A stretch of 32,679 nt of DNA, from positions 1-32,679 of the forward strand of contig JAIOZV010000019.1 in the NCBI GenBank assembly GCA_021740425.1, read 5' to 3'. Positions 7,848-17,967 of the stretch are shown here, in pieces. The stretch comes from Bacteroidales bacterium. Lineage in GTDB: Bacteria > Bacteroidota > Bacteroidia > Bacteroidales > 4484-276. The notes beneath the pieces were generated by a model, which had not been told where the DNA came from, made no database searches, and saw nothing but the letters and a program-made list of their open reading frames with translations. Within the stretch, counting starts at the first letter, position 1; every line of letters starts with the position of its first letter. The position numbers were made by a program, and so were the translations under genes.

Positions 7848-10751
7848 TTATCCAACATTCGCCGTTTTAACATAAAGCTCCGTTTTTAAAAACTCTGTCG
7901 TAAATCCCTTGTTCATTTTCACAACTTCTTCGGGAGTTCCTTCACAAATGATCTTCCCGCCCCGGTTTCCGCCTTCAGGCCCCAAATCAATAATGTGATC
8001 GGCAACCTTTATCACATCCATGTTGTGCTCTATAATCAGCACCGAATTGCCCTTGTCAACCAGCTTATTCAAAACATCCAGCAATACTTTCACATCTTCG
8101 AAATGAAGGCCTGTGGTTGGTTCATCCAAAATATAAAGAGTTTGCCCGGTGTCGCGCTTGGAAAGCTCCGAAGCAAGTTTCACACGCTGAGCCTCACCCC
8201 CCGAGAGTGTGGTGGATTGCTGTCCGAGTGTAATATATCCAAGCCCCACCTCCTTGAGTGTTTTTATTTTTTGGAGGATGAAGGGAATGTTTTCAAAAAA
8301 CTCAACCGCTTGATTAATGGTAAGATTCAGCACATCATTGATTGATTTTCCTTTGTATCGAACCTCGAGGGTTTCACGGTTATAGCGTTTCCCGTAACAA
8401 TCTTCGCAAGGCACCTGCACATCGGGCAAAAAGTTCATTTCGATGACTTTCACGCCGGCGCCTTTGCAGGTTTCGCAACGCCCGCCTGACACGTTAAATG
8501 AGAACCGCCCAGGCTTGTAAGCCCTGATCTGCGATTCGGGAAGTGAGCCAAACAATTTTCTGATTTCATCAAAAACCTTAGTGTAGGTTGCCGGATTGGA
8601 ACGCGGTGTGCGGCCGATTGGCGACTGGTCAATTTCTATCACCTTATCAATATGTTCGAGGCCGGTTATCGATTTGTAGGGCAGGGCTTTTTTCTCCGAA
8701 CGGTAAAAATGTGTACTCAAAATGGGGTAGAGGGTTTCGTTGATGAGTGTTGATTTGCCACTGCCTGATACGCCGGTAATACAAACGAGCTTACCCAGCG
8801 GAAGCTTAAGGTTAACCTTTTTCAGGTTGTTGCCTTCTGCGCCTTTGAGTTCTATAAAACTTCCATTCCCCGGCCTGCGCTGATCGGGCACCGAAATTTC
8901 CCTCATACCGCTCAAATACTGGCAGGTGATGGTTTTGCAATGCATCATTTCGCCGGGAGTACCCTGGCCAACAATGTGTCCGCCTCTGCGTCCTGCACCG
9001 GGTCCGATATCAACTATATAGTCCGACGACATGATCATCTCCTTATCATGCTCAACCACAATCACCGAGTTTCCCACATCGCGCAACTCTTTCAGAGCTT
9101 CTATCAATCGTTGGTTGTCGCGCTGGTGCAAGCCAATGCTGGGCTCATCCAGAATATAAAGCACACCTGTAAGTTGAGAGCCTATCTGAGTGGCCAGCCG
9201 GATGCGCTGCGATTCACCCCCTGAAAGGCTGCGGGCAGGCCGGTTCAGGGTGATGTAATCCAGTCCCACCTCAAGTAAAAAGCCGATACGTGTACCTATT
9301 TCTCTTATGATTTCTCGTGCAATGGTTAGGCTGCGCCCATCAAGCTTTTTGGGTAAATCATCAATCCATTTTCTGAGGCCGATAAGATCAGTGCCTGCAA
9401 GTTCAGCGATATTTTTATCAAGAACTTTAAAATGCAATGATTCAGTTTTCAATCTGAAGCCTTTGCACTCAGGGCAGGCAACTTTGTTCATAAACCCACC
9501 CACCCATTTTTTAATTGATCTGGAGGCACTTTCGTCATCCTGGTTTTGGAGAAAATTAATAATGCCTTCGAAGTTGAGCGCGTAGGAAGTGGATATGCCG
9601 AGGTAGTCGTTTTTAACATGAATCACTTCGTTGGAGCCATATAAAAGTGTTGCCATTCCCTCTTTTGAAATATCCCGGATGGGGGTATCCGTTGTAAAGC
9701 CGTATTTTTCGCCTATGGCTTCTATTTGTTTAAAAATCCAGTTGTTTTTATATTCTCCAAGTGGCGCAAGCCCACCTTTCCTAATACTTTTTTTATCATC
9801 AGGGATCACTTTTTTAAAGTCAATTTCCGATACCTCACCCAGTCCGTTGCAATTGCTGCACGCCCCGTAGGGCGAGTTAAAAGAAAAAGTGTTGGGCTCA
9901 GGCTCATCATAAGAAATTCCGCTTGTGGGACACATCAGCAATTTGCTGAAATGCCTGATGCTGTCGCTTGAAGGATCGTCGATCATTAGAACGCCTTTGC
10001 CCACTTTAAGGGCATTTTGCACGGATTTTGAAAGTCGTTCCAAATTGCCTGCATCCACGTTCAAGCGATCCACCACGATTTCGATGTCGTGGGTTTTGTA
10101 GCGATCCACTTTCATCCCAAAGGCAAGATCTTGAATTTCACCATCCACCCGCACCTTCAGATAGCCCTGTTTACGAATTTGCTCAAACATTTCACGGTAG
10201 TGGCCTTTACGAGCCTTGACAACAGGTGACAAAATATTTATGGCTTTTGAATTATACTTTTCAGCAATAAGTTCGATGATTTGATTTTCGGTATAGCGAA
10301 CCATTTTTTCGCCGGTTTTCCACGAGTAAGCCTCGCCAATTCTGGCATACAGCAATCTCAAAAAATCGTAAATCTCCGTTATGGTTCCAACGGTAGAGCG
10401 CGGGTTTTTATTTACAGTTTTCTGTTCGATAGAAATTACAGGGCTCAGGCCATCGATTTTATCTACATCCGGACGTTCCATATTGCCGATAAACTGGCGC
10501 GAATAGGCTGAAAATGTTTCCATATATCGGCGCTGGCCTTCTGCATAAATGGTATCGAAAGCCAGGGATGATTTTCCGCTTCCGCTCAATCCTGTAATTA
10601 CAACAAGCTTGTTGCGCGGAATGGTGACATCTATGTTTTTCAGGTTATGCACCCGTGCACCGAAAATTTCCAATTGCCCCAGGCCATCATCAAATTCTAA
10701 CGGGGATAAATCCAGTAACGGGTTGTTACTATTTAAATCATTCTGAATCAT
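7848..10751 (-). CDS. uvrA: Excinuclease ABC subunit A
   Basis: A 967-residue UvrA, the damage-recognition ATPase of nucleotide excision repair. It has two ABC modules: Walker [10 protein letters not shown] near residue 54 and GVSGSGKST in the second half, with signatures [12 protein letters not shown] and [12 protein letters not shown] and D-loops LDEPSIGLH and LDEPTTGLH. The C-terminal zinc finger is intact (CETCKGAG ... [10 protein letters not shown]). In the first zinc finger the usual CPxCG reads CPTSG (residues 274-278), while the partner pair GACSNC is present, so one of four canonical ligands is Ser. The frame runs one codon further to TTG (10754), but ATG at 10751 is the start. Length is normal for UvrA. 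It is followed by the LOG gene on the same strand. Confidence 0.97.
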   Translation of the reverse strand: MIQNDLNSNNPLLDLSPLEFDDGLGQLEIFGARVHNLKNIDVTIPRNKLVVITGLSGSGKSSLAFDTIYAEGQRRYMETFSAYSRQFIGNMERPDVDKIDGLSPVISIEQKTVNKNPRSTVGTITEIYDFLRLLYARIGEAYSWKTGEKMVRYTENQIIELIAEKYNSKAINILSPVVKARKGHYREMFEQIRKQGYLKVRVDGEIQDLAFGMKVDRYKTHDIEIVVDRLNVDAGNLERLSKSVQNALKVGKGVLMIDDPSSDSIRHFSKLLMCPTSGISYDEPEPNTFSFNSPYGACSNCNGLGEVSEIDFKKVIPDDKKSIRKGGLAPLGEYKNNWIFKQIEAIGEKYGFTTDTPIRDISKEGMATLLYGSNEVIHVKNDYLGISTSYALNFEGIINFLQNQDDESASRSIKKWVGGFMNKVACPECKGFRLKTESLHFKVLDKNIAELAGTDLIGLRKWIDDLPKKLDGRSLTIAREIIREIGTRIGFLLEVGLDYITLNRPARSLSGGESQRIRLATQIGSQLTGVLYILDEPSIGLHQRDNQRLIEALKELRDVGNSVIVVEHDKEMIMSSDYIVDIGPGAGRRGGHIVGQGTPGEMMHCKTITCQYLSGMREISVPDQRRPGNGSFIELKGAEGNNLKKVNLKLPLGKLVCITGVSGSGKSTLINETLYPILSTHFYRSEKKALPYKSITGLEHIDKVIEIDQSPIGRTPRSNPATYTKVFDEIRKLFGSLPESQIRAYKPGRFSFNVSGGRCETCKGAGVKVIEMNFLPDVQVPCEDCYGKRYNRETLEVRYKGKSINDVLNLTINQAVEFFENIPFILQKIKTLKEVGLGYITLGQQSTTLSGGEAQRVKLASELSKRDTGQTLYILDEPTTGLHFEDVKVLLDVLNKLVDKGNSVLIIEHNMDVIKVADHIIDLGPEGGNRGGKIICEGTPEEVVKMNKGFTTEFLKTELYVKTANVG

Positions 10752-11074
10752 CAAATTGCTAAAATTAATTCTGTATTGAATTTTAAAAAAACAAAAACCT
10801 GCACTTTAAACAAATGTGATAAAAAAAATATTGCAATGATAGGGAAAAATAAGGCCAAAGCGTAGTAAACGACTTCAAATTGAAATATTACCTCCTGGTT
10901 TTTATGTTTCAAGCATGGCATAACACCTTCGTCCTAAAGCACAAAGTGAATGAATGAATATGAATAAATGGCTTTGAAAACCAATAAAGTATGGGTGTGC
11001 GAAAAAGCAATTTAACAAGTAGTTTTTAAGATCAAAAATTTTACCTTTGCGCAAATTTTTCAAAAGCAATACAA
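10752..11074. other. Divergent intergenic region between uvrA and guaB
   Basis: About 320 bp, AT-rich, no supported gene. It should contain outward promoters for uvrA (minus) and guaB (plus). The only recognisable element is the -7 box for guaB at 11042-11049. I found no obvious LexA-type or purine-riboswitch structure. Confidence 0.55.
11042..11049 (+). promoter_or_regulatory. Candidate -7 box (TACCTTTG) for guaB
   Basis: TACCTTTG matches TAnnTTTG exactly and ends 25 bp before the guaB ATG, a typical short leader. A T-rich run at 11023-11027 could act as a weak -33 element (spacing about 15 bp), so only the -7 part is strong. Confidence 0.55.
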
Positions 11075-12547
11075 ATGGCTCAAAATCAGGATAAATTCAC
11101 AGGCGAGGGCTTAACCTACGACGATGTGCTTCTCATCCCAAATTATAGTGAAGTTTTACCGCGAGAGGTTGACCTATCCACAAAATTTACTTCAGGAATT
11201 ACCATGAAGATACCAATTGTGTCGGCTGCAATGGATACCGTTACCGAGCACAAGCTGGCCATTGCCATTGCGCAGGAAGGCGGCATCGGAGTATTGCACA
11301 AAAATATGAGCATCGAAAAGCAGGCAAATGAAGTGAGGCGTGTGAAACGAGCCGAAAACGGGATGATACTCGAACCTATAACCCTGGATAAAACTGCAAA
11401 GGTTGCCGATGCCCTTGCCCTGATGAAAGAATATAGTATCGGTGGTATTCCGGTAGTAACCAAAAGTAACAAACTGGTTGGAATTGTGACAAACCGCGAC
11501 CTTCGATTTGAACGCGACCTTGAAAGGCCTGTTTACGATGTGATGACCAAAGACCACCTGATCACCACAACCGAGTTTACCGACTTTGAAAAAGCTGCCG
11601 ACATACTCCAGGAATTTAAAATTGAAAAACTTCCGGTTGTTGACAAAGATTTCAAGCTGGTAGGGTTGATCACCTACAAGGACATTATAAAAATTAAAGC
11701 AAGGCCAAATGCATGTAAGGACGAACGGGGCAGGCTGCGTGTTGCCGCCGCCGTTAGTGTTGGCGCAGATGCGATGGATCGTGTGGATGAATTGGTAAAA
11801 TACCAGGTAGATGCTATTGTTATCGACACAGCACATGGCCACTCCAAAGGAGTAATTGAAGTTACCAGAAAAATCAGACAAAAATATCCTGACCTTCAGC
11901 TTGTGGTAGGAAATATCGGAACAGGCGAGGCCGCAATAAGGTTGGTGGAAGCAGGCGCAAACGCTGTTAAAGTGGGCATTGGCCCTGGCTCGATTTGTAC
12001 CACAAGGATTATTGCCGGAATCGGCATCCCGCAACTAACTGCTGTTTACAATGTTGCCAATGCCATTAAAGGTACTGATGTGCCTGTAATTGCTGATGGT
12101 GGCATAAGGTACACCGGCGACATTGCCAAAGCCATTGCTGCCGGCGCACATTCCATCATGGCCGGATCGCTGTTTGCAGGAGTGGACGAATCTCCCGGCG
12201 ACACCATCATTTACGAAGGGAGGAAGTATAAAACCTATCGCGGAATGGGTTCAATTGAGGCCATGCAACAAGGATCAAAAGATCGCTACTTCCAGGATAT
12301 GGAGGATGACATCCAGAAACTTGTCCCCGAGGGAATTGTTGGAAGGGTACCATACAAAGGCTCATTATCTGAAATCATTCATCAAATGGTGGGTGGATTA
12401 CGTGCAGGCATGGGGTACACAGGATCGGCAAATATCAGCGATTTGCAAAAAGCCAAGTTTATAAAAGTGAGCCCGGCCGGAATAGCCGAAAGCCATCCCC
12501 ACGACATCACAATTACCCGTGAAGCACCAAATTACAGCAAACATTAA
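11075..12547 (+). CDS. guaB: Inosine-5'-monophosphate dehydrogenase
   Basis: A 490-residue IMPDH, which oxidises IMP to XMP with NAD in guanine nucleotide synthesis. The TIM barrel is split by a tandem CBS pair (about 95-205; segments SIGGIPVV and IEKLPVVD), the ATP/GTP-sensing Bateman module. The catalytic loop GPGSICTTR places the nucleophile at Cys308. The flap motif YRGMGS (388-393) and the SKDRYF element (401-406) are present, and [10 protein letters not shown] binds the phosphate. Length is normal. It has its own candidate -7 box just upstream and is followed after 103 bp by the foldase genes; a similar guaB-PpiC neighbourhood is, to my knowledge, common in Bacteroidota. Confidence 0.98.
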   Translation: MAQNQDKFTGEGLTYDDVLLIPNYSEVLPREVDLSTKFTSGITMKIPIVSAAMDTVTEHKLAIAIAQEGGIGVLHKNMSIEKQANEVRRVKRAENGMILEPITLDKTAKVADALALMKEYSIGGIPVVTKSNKLVGIVTNRDLRFERDLERPVYDVMTKDHLITTTEFTDFEKAADILQEFKIEKLPVVDKDFKLVGLITYKDIIKIKARPNACKDERGRLRVAAAVSVGADAMDRVDELVKYQVDAIVIDTAHGHSKGVIEVTRKIRQKYPDLQLVVGNIGTGEAAIRLVEAGANAVKVGIGPGSICTTRIIAGIGIPQLTAVYNVANAIKGTDVPVIADGGIRYTGDIAKAIAAGAHSIMAGSLFAGVDESPGDTIIYEGRKYKTYRGMGSIEAMQQGSKDRYFQDMEDDIQKLVPEGIVGRVPYKGSLSEIIHQMVGGLRAGMGYTGSANISDLQKAKFIKVSPAGIAESHPHDITITREAPNYSKH

Positions 12548-12650
12548 TTGTTGAAAATATTTAAAAACAAAATAATTAGAACATTTTATCGTAACTGATA
12601 ACACTTTAGTTAATTGAGACTGGCATAATCGTTTAAACAAATAAAAATTT

Positions 12651-14672
12651 ATGATGACACTTACTACAATTAAAATTAAATCTGAAAAGCTGATCATTTC
12701 CCTAACAATGATTTTCGTGTTGTTTGCAATAGGCTTGAACGCTCAAAAATCCGAGTCCAAAGTTTTACTTACCATTGGAGATGAAAAAGTAACAACAAAG
12801 GATTTTTTGGCCGTATATCAAAAAAACAATGTTGAAGGCGAAGTGCTTGATAAAAAATCTGTTGAAGAATATCTTGAACTTTTTATCAATTTTAAGTTAA
12901 AGGTTAAAGAAGCCGAAGCGCTGGGACTTGACACCGTAAAATCATTTATCAACGAACTCAAAGGATATCGCGACCAACTGGCAAAGCCCTACTTTGTTGA
13001 CGAAGAGGTAAACGCAAACCTTCTGCAGGAAGCTTACAAACGCAAACAAAAGGATCTTAGAGTCAGCCATATTCTTATCCGCGTTGAACAATATGCCACC
13101 CCTGCTGACACCCTTGATGCTTACAATAAAACCCTCGAAATCCGCAAAAGAATTGTTGAAGGTGGTGAAAATTTTAATTCCGTAGCAGAAGAAGTATCGG
13201 AAGACCCCTCAGCACGCGATATGCCGGCAAAAGGATTTCAACCGGCCCGCAAAGGCAACAGAGGCGACATAGGTTATTTTACAGTATTCGACATGGTACT
13301 GCCTTTCGAAAACGCTTCATACAAGCTCAACGAAAATGAGGTTTCCATGCCCGTGCGTACCGAATTCGGCTATCACCTCATCAAAGTACAAAATATTCAG
13401 CCCGCACTCGGAAAGGTTCAGGTTGCACACTTTTTCCTGAAAATGCCTCAGGATGCAACGGCAGACGATTCTGCCGCAATCAGGGTGAGAATTGACTCCG
13501 TTTACCAGGCCATCGAAGCAGGCGCAAAATGGGACGAAATTGTTGCCAGTCTTTCCGATGATAAAAGCTCAGCAAATTCAGGTGGAAAATTACCCTGGTT
13601 TGGCTCCAACCGCATGGTCCCCGATTTTATTGATGGCATCAGAACAATTGCCGATACCGGAATGATCTCTAAACCCATCCTTACTACCTATGGCTGGCAT
13701 ATCATAAAACTTGTGGAAACAAAACCTGTGGGTTCGTTCGAGGATGAAAAAGCTGATTTGAAACAAAGCCTTTCAAAAGACAAAAGATCGGATTTAAGTA
13801 AAATATCCATCATCAAAAAAATTAAAAAAGATGCAGGATACAAGCAAATGGATGAAGCCATCACAGCTTTTTACAGCGTTGTAGATTCGTCCATTTACAA
13901 AAGAAAATGGGAAATAAGCAAAGCTGAAGGTTTGAATAAAAAAATCTTCACACTTGGAGGTCAGGCACACACCCAGCAGGAATTTGCCGAATACATCTCC
14001 AAACACCAATCCATCAGTTCAAAAGAAACCATCGGGGTTTTTGTGGATAAAGTTTTTAATCAATTTGTGGATGAGAAAGTAATCGAATTTGAAGATGCAC
14101 GCCTCGAAGAACAATATCCCGAATTCAAAGCTTTGGTAAAAGAATACCGCGATGGTATTTTACTTTTTGAGCTTACCGATCAAATGGTTTGGAGCAAAGC
14201 CATTAAAGATACCACTGGGCTCAAAGCATTTTATGAAGATCACAAAAACAACTACATCTGGGGAAATCGCATCAAAGGAGTACTGATAAGTTCGGCCAAA
14301 GTTGAAGATGTTGAAAAGGCTCACGATCTGATAAACGATGGTATGGATGTGGAAGGCCTGAAGACTGTCATGGTGAATGGTGAGTTGCTGGATCTTAAAA
14401 TCCAGGATAAGAAATTTTCGATGGGAGAAAATGAGTTTGTTGACAATGTGGTTTGGGAACCGGGCATATCACCTGTGGTTTACGACATGAGCGGCAAAGC
14501 CGGATTTTTGGTATTTAGCGAAAAAGTTGAGCCCGAGCCAAAATCCTTATCAGAAGCACGGGGCCTTATCACTGCCGATTATCAGAATTACCTCGAAGAA
14601 ATGTGGATAAAAGAATTAAGGCAGAAATATACAGTAAAGGTGAATCAAGACGTTTTATCCGAGTTAAAATAA
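12651..14672 (+). CDS. Periplasmic peptidyl-prolyl cis-trans isomerase, PpiC/parvulin type with two rotamase domains
   Basis: A 673-residue exported foldase. The signal peptide is residues 1-31 (hydrophobic SLTMIFVLFAIGLNA, cleavage before QKS). A SurA-like helical N-terminal region (about 35-130) precedes two parvulin domains: the first about 134-250 (LRVSHILIR ... GYHLIKV at 240-246), the second about 255-355 (VQVAHFFLK ... GWHIIKL). The C-terminal 300 residues are helical with no family I can name. It probably chaperones outer-membrane proteins. The first of three adjacent foldase-like genes; the next starts 12 bp after its stop in the same frame. Two ATGs stand at the start (12651 and 12654); either serves. 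Confidence 0.9.
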   Translation: MMTLTTIKIKSEKLIISLTMIFVLFAIGLNAQKSESKVLLTIGDEKVTTKDFLAVYQKNNVEGEVLDKKSVEEYLELFINFKLKVKEAEALGLDTVKSFINELKGYRDQLAKPYFVDEEVNANLLQEAYKRKQKDLRVSHILIRVEQYATPADTLDAYNKTLEIRKRIVEGGENFNSVAEEVSEDPSARDMPAKGFQPARKGNRGDIGYFTVFDMVLPFENASYKLNENEVSMPVRTEFGYHLIKVQNIQPALGKVQVAHFFLKMPQDATADDSAAIRVRIDSVYQAIEAGAKWDEIVASLSDDKSSANSGGKLPWFGSNRMVPDFIDGIRTIADTGMISKPILTTYGWHIIKLVETKPVGSFEDEKADLKQSLSKDKRSDLSKISIIKKIKKDAGYKQMDEAITAFYSVVDSSIYKRKWEISKAEGLNKKIFTLGGQAHTQQEFAEYISKHQSISSKETIGVFVDKVFNQFVDEKVIEFEDARLEEQYPEFKALVKEYRDGILLFELTDQMVWSKAIKDTTGLKAFYEDHKNNYIWGNRIKGVLISSAKVEDVEKAHDLINDGMDVEGLKTVMVNGELLDLKIQDKKFSMGENEFVDNVVWEPGISPVVYDMSGKAGFLVFSEKVEPEPKSLSEARGLITADYQNYLEEMWIKELRQKYTVKVNQDVLSELK

Positions 14673-14684
14673 CCGGGTTTCGAT

Positions 14685-15530
14685 TTGAAAATTTACAGTC
14701 TTATAGTTTTACTGGTACTCATCACAGCCTCTTGTAATAAAGCAACATTCAGTGATTCTGATCGCGTTATTGCCAGAGTTTATGATGAGTATCTTTATTT
14801 TTCCGATGTCCGAAATCTGGTTCCGCCTTCAACTACTCCATCTGATAGCCTGGCCATGACCCAAAACTATATTAGCAATTGGATTAAAACCCAGCTTTTG
14901 GTGTATCAGGCCGAAAAAAACCTTACACAAAAGCAAAAAGACTTCACACGGCAGCTTGAGGACTACCGGAATTCGCTGATCATTTTTAACTACGAATCTG
15001 AGTTTATCAGACAAAACCTCGACACAGTAGTTAGTGCCGAAGAAATTGAGAATTATTACAATAAGTACCCAAGCAATTTCACACTCAACGATAATATTGT
15101 TCAGGTGGTTTATGCCATGGTACACGAAGATTCTCCCTACAGAAATAAAATTAAAACCCTTGTAAATTCTGAATTTGAATCAGACAGGGATTCACTGGAG
15201 TTTTATTGTATCAGGTACGCCCTTGATTATGGTTTGATTGACAGGGAATGGATAACCTTTGACGATTTTTTACAAAAAACTGCAATATCCGTTGAAAACC
15301 CCGAAGGTTTTCTGTTGAATCAAAAATTGATAGAAGATTATGAAAGCCCTGAATGGTTTTACGCACAAATTCTGAATTTTGGGTTAAAAGATAGCATTTC
15401 GCCTTTATCACTCGAAACTGCAAATATTTCATCGATTATACTCAACAAGCGAAAAAAGCAGTTGATAAAGGAAATGCATGAGAATGTTTACGAACAAGCC
15501 ATTGAAGAGAATGATTTTGAATTTTATTAA
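14685..15530 (+). CDS. PpiC/SurA-like lipoprotein lacking a rotamase domain
   Basis: A 281-residue lipoprotein with lipobox ITASC (Cys17). The start is TTG at 14685: the same frame is closed by the TAA of the previous gene 12 bp upstream, and the next ATG lies after the signal peptide, so no other start preserves it. The body resembles the helical chaperone part of SurA/PpiC proteins (RVYDEYLYFSDV, then WIKTQLLVYQAE), but no parvulin signature (V-x-H-I-L-I or G-x-H-I) is seen. It sits between two true parvulins, 14 bp before the next start, so it is probably a partner in outer-membrane protein folding. The specific role is inference. Confidence 0.75.
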   Translation: MKIYSLIVLLVLITASCNKATFSDSDRVIARVYDEYLYFSDVRNLVPPSTTPSDSLAMTQNYISNWIKTQLLVYQAEKNLTQKQKDFTRQLEDYRNSLIIFNYESEFIRQNLDTVVSAEEIENYYNKYPSNFTLNDNIVQVVYAMVHEDSPYRNKIKTLVNSEFESDRDSLEFYCIRYALDYGLIDREWITFDDFLQKTAISVENPEGFLLNQKLIEDYESPEWFYAQILNFGLKDSISPLSLETANISSIILNKRKKQLIKEMHENVYEQAIEENDFEFY

Positions 15531-15544
15531 GAAATTGTAAATAA

Positions 15545-16900
15545 ATGAAAAATATAAAACACCATTTGATTTTCATCTTTTTTCTATGGCAGTTTTTTCC
15601 TGCTCCTGTGCAAGCACAGTCCGATACCATTGTTATTGATGAGGTAGTGGCAGTGGTTGGGAAAAATTATATTCTGAGTTCCGATATCGAAAATCAATAC
15701 CTACAAATGCGGATGCAGGGAGGAATAAAAGGTACAGAATCTGACATGAAATGTGAGATACTCGAAAATTTACTTTTCGAAAAGCTGATGTTGCACCAGG
15801 CTGCCATCGACAGCATTGAAATCACCCCCGATCAGGTGAGCTCCGAGCTCGATCGGAGAATGCGTTATTTTATTTCGCAATTCGGTTCCCAGGAAAAACT
15901 TGAAAGCTACTACGGGAAGTCAATTCTTGAGTTTAAAGATGAACTGAGTTCGGTTATTGCCGACCAGTTGTTGGTTGGCAGAGTTCAGGAAAATATTACA
16001 CAAAACACACAGGTCTCCCCCTCGGATGTAAAACGTTTTTTTAAAGATATACCAAAAGACAGCATTCCGCTAATAAGCTCTGTGGTGGAAGTAGCTCAGA
16101 TTGTTAAAAAACCTCCCATTTCTTTTCAGGAAAAATTTGAGGTTAAAGAAAGGCTCAACAAACTGCGTGAACGTGTAATTAACGGTGAAAGTTTTGAAGC
16201 ACTGGCAGTGCTGTATTCCGAAGACCCGGGCTCGGCCAAACAGGGCGGCGACATCGGACTTCACGGGCGTGGCGAATTATATCCAGAATTCGAAGCCGTT
16301 GCTTTTAAGCTAAACCCCGGCGATGTTTCCCAAATAGTAGAAACAGAAGCCGGATTTCATATCATCCAGGGCATCGAACGCCGGGGCGAATTTATGCGGG
16401 TACGCCACATCCTCATCAGACCAAAGGTTTCGCCGGTTGAACTTGCAGAAGCACGCAATTACCTGGATAGTATCGCCAATTTAATCAGAAAGGATTCGAT
16501 AAGCTTCGAAGATGCAGTTCCGAAATTTTCTACAGATCCTTCCAAAAATAATGGTGGATTATTGATCAATCCCAATACAGGGAGCGCTCAATGGCCTGTT
16601 GATCAGCTTGACCCAAAAGTTTTTTTTGTGATTGATAAGCTCGAAATTGGTGAGCTTTCTACCCCTGTCCTGATGCAGGATGAAAAAGGAGAGGAAGCCT
16701 ATCGCCTGTTATACCTCAAAAAGCGAACCCAACCTCACCGTGCCAATCTTGAAGAAGATTACAACGAAATACAGGACTGGGCTTTGCAGCAGAAAAAACA
16801 AAGTGACATGGTAAACTGGATCGCAAAAAATTCAAAGCGAACTTACATTAAAGTAAATGGGAAATATGCAGATTGCAATTTTGAACAATCCTGGAAATAA
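15545..16900 (+). CDS. SurA-like periplasmic peptidyl-prolyl isomerase
   Basis: A 451-residue protein close to E. coli SurA in size (428) and layout. The signal peptide is residues 1-24 (cleavage VQA before QSD). The N-terminal SurA region opens with IDEVVAVVGKNYILSSDIE, then the first parvulin domain lies at about 178-280 (DPGSAKQGGDIG ... GFHIIQG at 270-276) and the second at about 284-395 (VRHILIRPK ... DPSKNNGGLL). Expected role: chaperone and prolyl isomerase for outer-membrane proteins crossing the periplasm. Third gene of the foldase cluster; a 57-bp gap separates it from the MoxR gene, so one transcript is likely. Both domains keep the VRHILI/GFHII strands expected of active or substrate-binding parvulins. 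Confidence 0.9.
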   Translation: MKNIKHHLIFIFFLWQFFPAPVQAQSDTIVIDEVVAVVGKNYILSSDIENQYLQMRMQGGIKGTESDMKCEILENLLFEKLMLHQAAIDSIEITPDQVSSELDRRMRYFISQFGSQEKLESYYGKSILEFKDELSSVIADQLLVGRVQENITQNTQVSPSDVKRFFKDIPKDSIPLISSVVEVAQIVKKPPISFQEKFEVKERLNKLRERVINGESFEALAVLYSEDPGSAKQGGDIGLHGRGELYPEFEAVAFKLNPGDVSQIVETEAGFHIIQGIERRGEFMRVRHILIRPKVSPVELAEARNYLDSIANLIRKDSISFEDAVPKFSTDPSKNNGGLLINPNTGSAQWPVDQLDPKVFFVIDKLEIGELSTPVLMQDEKGEEAYRLLYLKKRTQPHRANLEEDYNEIQDWALQQKKQSDMVNWIAKNSKRTYIKVNGKYADCNFEQSWK

Positions 16901-16957
16901 ATCTCTTTAATCCTTATCAAATCAATAATAACATTAACAAAGTAAGCAAACTAAACT

Positions 16958-17932
16958 ATGAAAGAATATAAATCGGATGTGGAAGCCATTGATGCTTTTG
17001 GCGAAAAAGTAAAAATTTTACGCACTGAGATCGCAAAAGTAATTGTTGGACAGGATGAAGTAGTGAAAAATGTGATTATTTCCATTTTTTCTAAAGGGCA
17101 TGTGTTGTTGGTGGGGGTTCCGGGTTTGGCAAAAACCCTGCTTGTAAATACAATTTCGCGCGTGCTGGGACTCAGCTACAGCCGTATTCAGTTTACCCCC
17201 GACCTGATGCCATCCGATATTATCGGGACAGAGATACTGGATCAAAACCGTAATTTTAAATTCAACAAAGGTCCCGTTTTCGCCAACATCATCCTCGCCG
17301 ATGAGATCAACCGTACTCCCCCAAAAACCCAGTCGGCTCTGCTGGAAGCCATGCAGGAAAAATCGATTACCGTTGCCGGAACAGCCTATAAACTTGATGA
17401 ACCATTTTTTGTGCTTGCCACACAAAACCCCATCGAGCAGGAGGGAACCTACCCATTGCCCGAAGCCCAGTTGGACAGGTTTATGTTCAACATCTGGCTC
17501 GATTACCCTTCATTTGCCGAAGAGGTGAATGTGGTAAAAACAACCACTACAACTTACGAAGGAAATCCAAAAGAGGTAATCAGCGCTGAAGAGATTCTTT
17601 ATTTCCAGAATCTCATTAAGAAAATTCCGGTTCCTGAAAATGTATATGAATATGCTGTAAGGCTGGCAACAAAAACGCGTGCCAACCGCGAGGATTCCCA
17701 CCCGTGGGCCAATCAGTACCTTACCTGGGGCGCCGGACCACGTGCATCACAATATCTTATTGTAGGTGCAAAATGTCATGCTGCCATCAACGGGAAATAT
17801 TCGCCCGATATCGAAGATGTAAGAAAGGTTGCAACTGCAATTCTTCGCCACCGTATTGTTAGAAACTACAAAGCCGAAGCTGCCGGAATTTCCATCGAAA
17901 ACATTATTGATGAGCTGTTGAAGGATAATTAG
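16958..17932 (+). CDS. MoxR-family AAA+ ATPase
   Basis: A 324-residue MoxR ATPase. Walker A is GVPGLAKT (53-60), Walker B ILADEINR (112-119), sensor 1 ATQNP (154-158), and the RxxR-type region LDRFMF (172-177) follows; the C-terminal lid includes the YLTWGAGPRASQYL segment typical of the family. MoxR proteins are chaperone-like ATPases, normally paired with DUF58 and von Willebrand factor A genes that hold substrate or metal. No such partner follows here: the next gene (36 bp away) is a periplasmic adaptor. It lies right after the SurA-like gene and likely shares its transcript. Cytoplasmic. The client is unknown. Confidence 0.93.
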   Translation: MKEYKSDVEAIDAFGEKVKILRTEIAKVIVGQDEVVKNVIISIFSKGHVLLVGVPGLAKTLLVNTISRVLGLSYSRIQFTPDLMPSDIIGTEILDQNRNFKFNKGPVFANIILADEINRTPPKTQSALLEAMQEKSITVAGTAYKLDEPFFVLATQNPIEQEGTYPLPEAQLDRFMFNIWLDYPSFAEEVNVVKTTTTTYEGNPKEVISAEEILYFQNLIKKIPVPENVYEYAVRLATKTRANREDSHPWANQYLTWGAGPRASQYLIVGAKCHAAINGKYSPDIEDVRKVATAILRHRIVRNYKAEAAGISIENIIDELLKDN

Positions 17933-17967
17933 TTCTTTGATTTCCGGCGGCAATAAATATCACTATC

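Noticed and set aside
11192..12034. Minus-strand 280-codon frame
   Set aside because: Lies entirely inside guaB on the opposite strand; Cys/His-rich, low-complexity translation typical of an antisense shadow.
16958..17932. MoxR as the missing exporter ATPase
   Set aside because: It has AAA+ MoxR motifs and no ABC signature (LSGGQ) or ABC Walker arrangement, so it cannot be the nucleotide-binding subunit.
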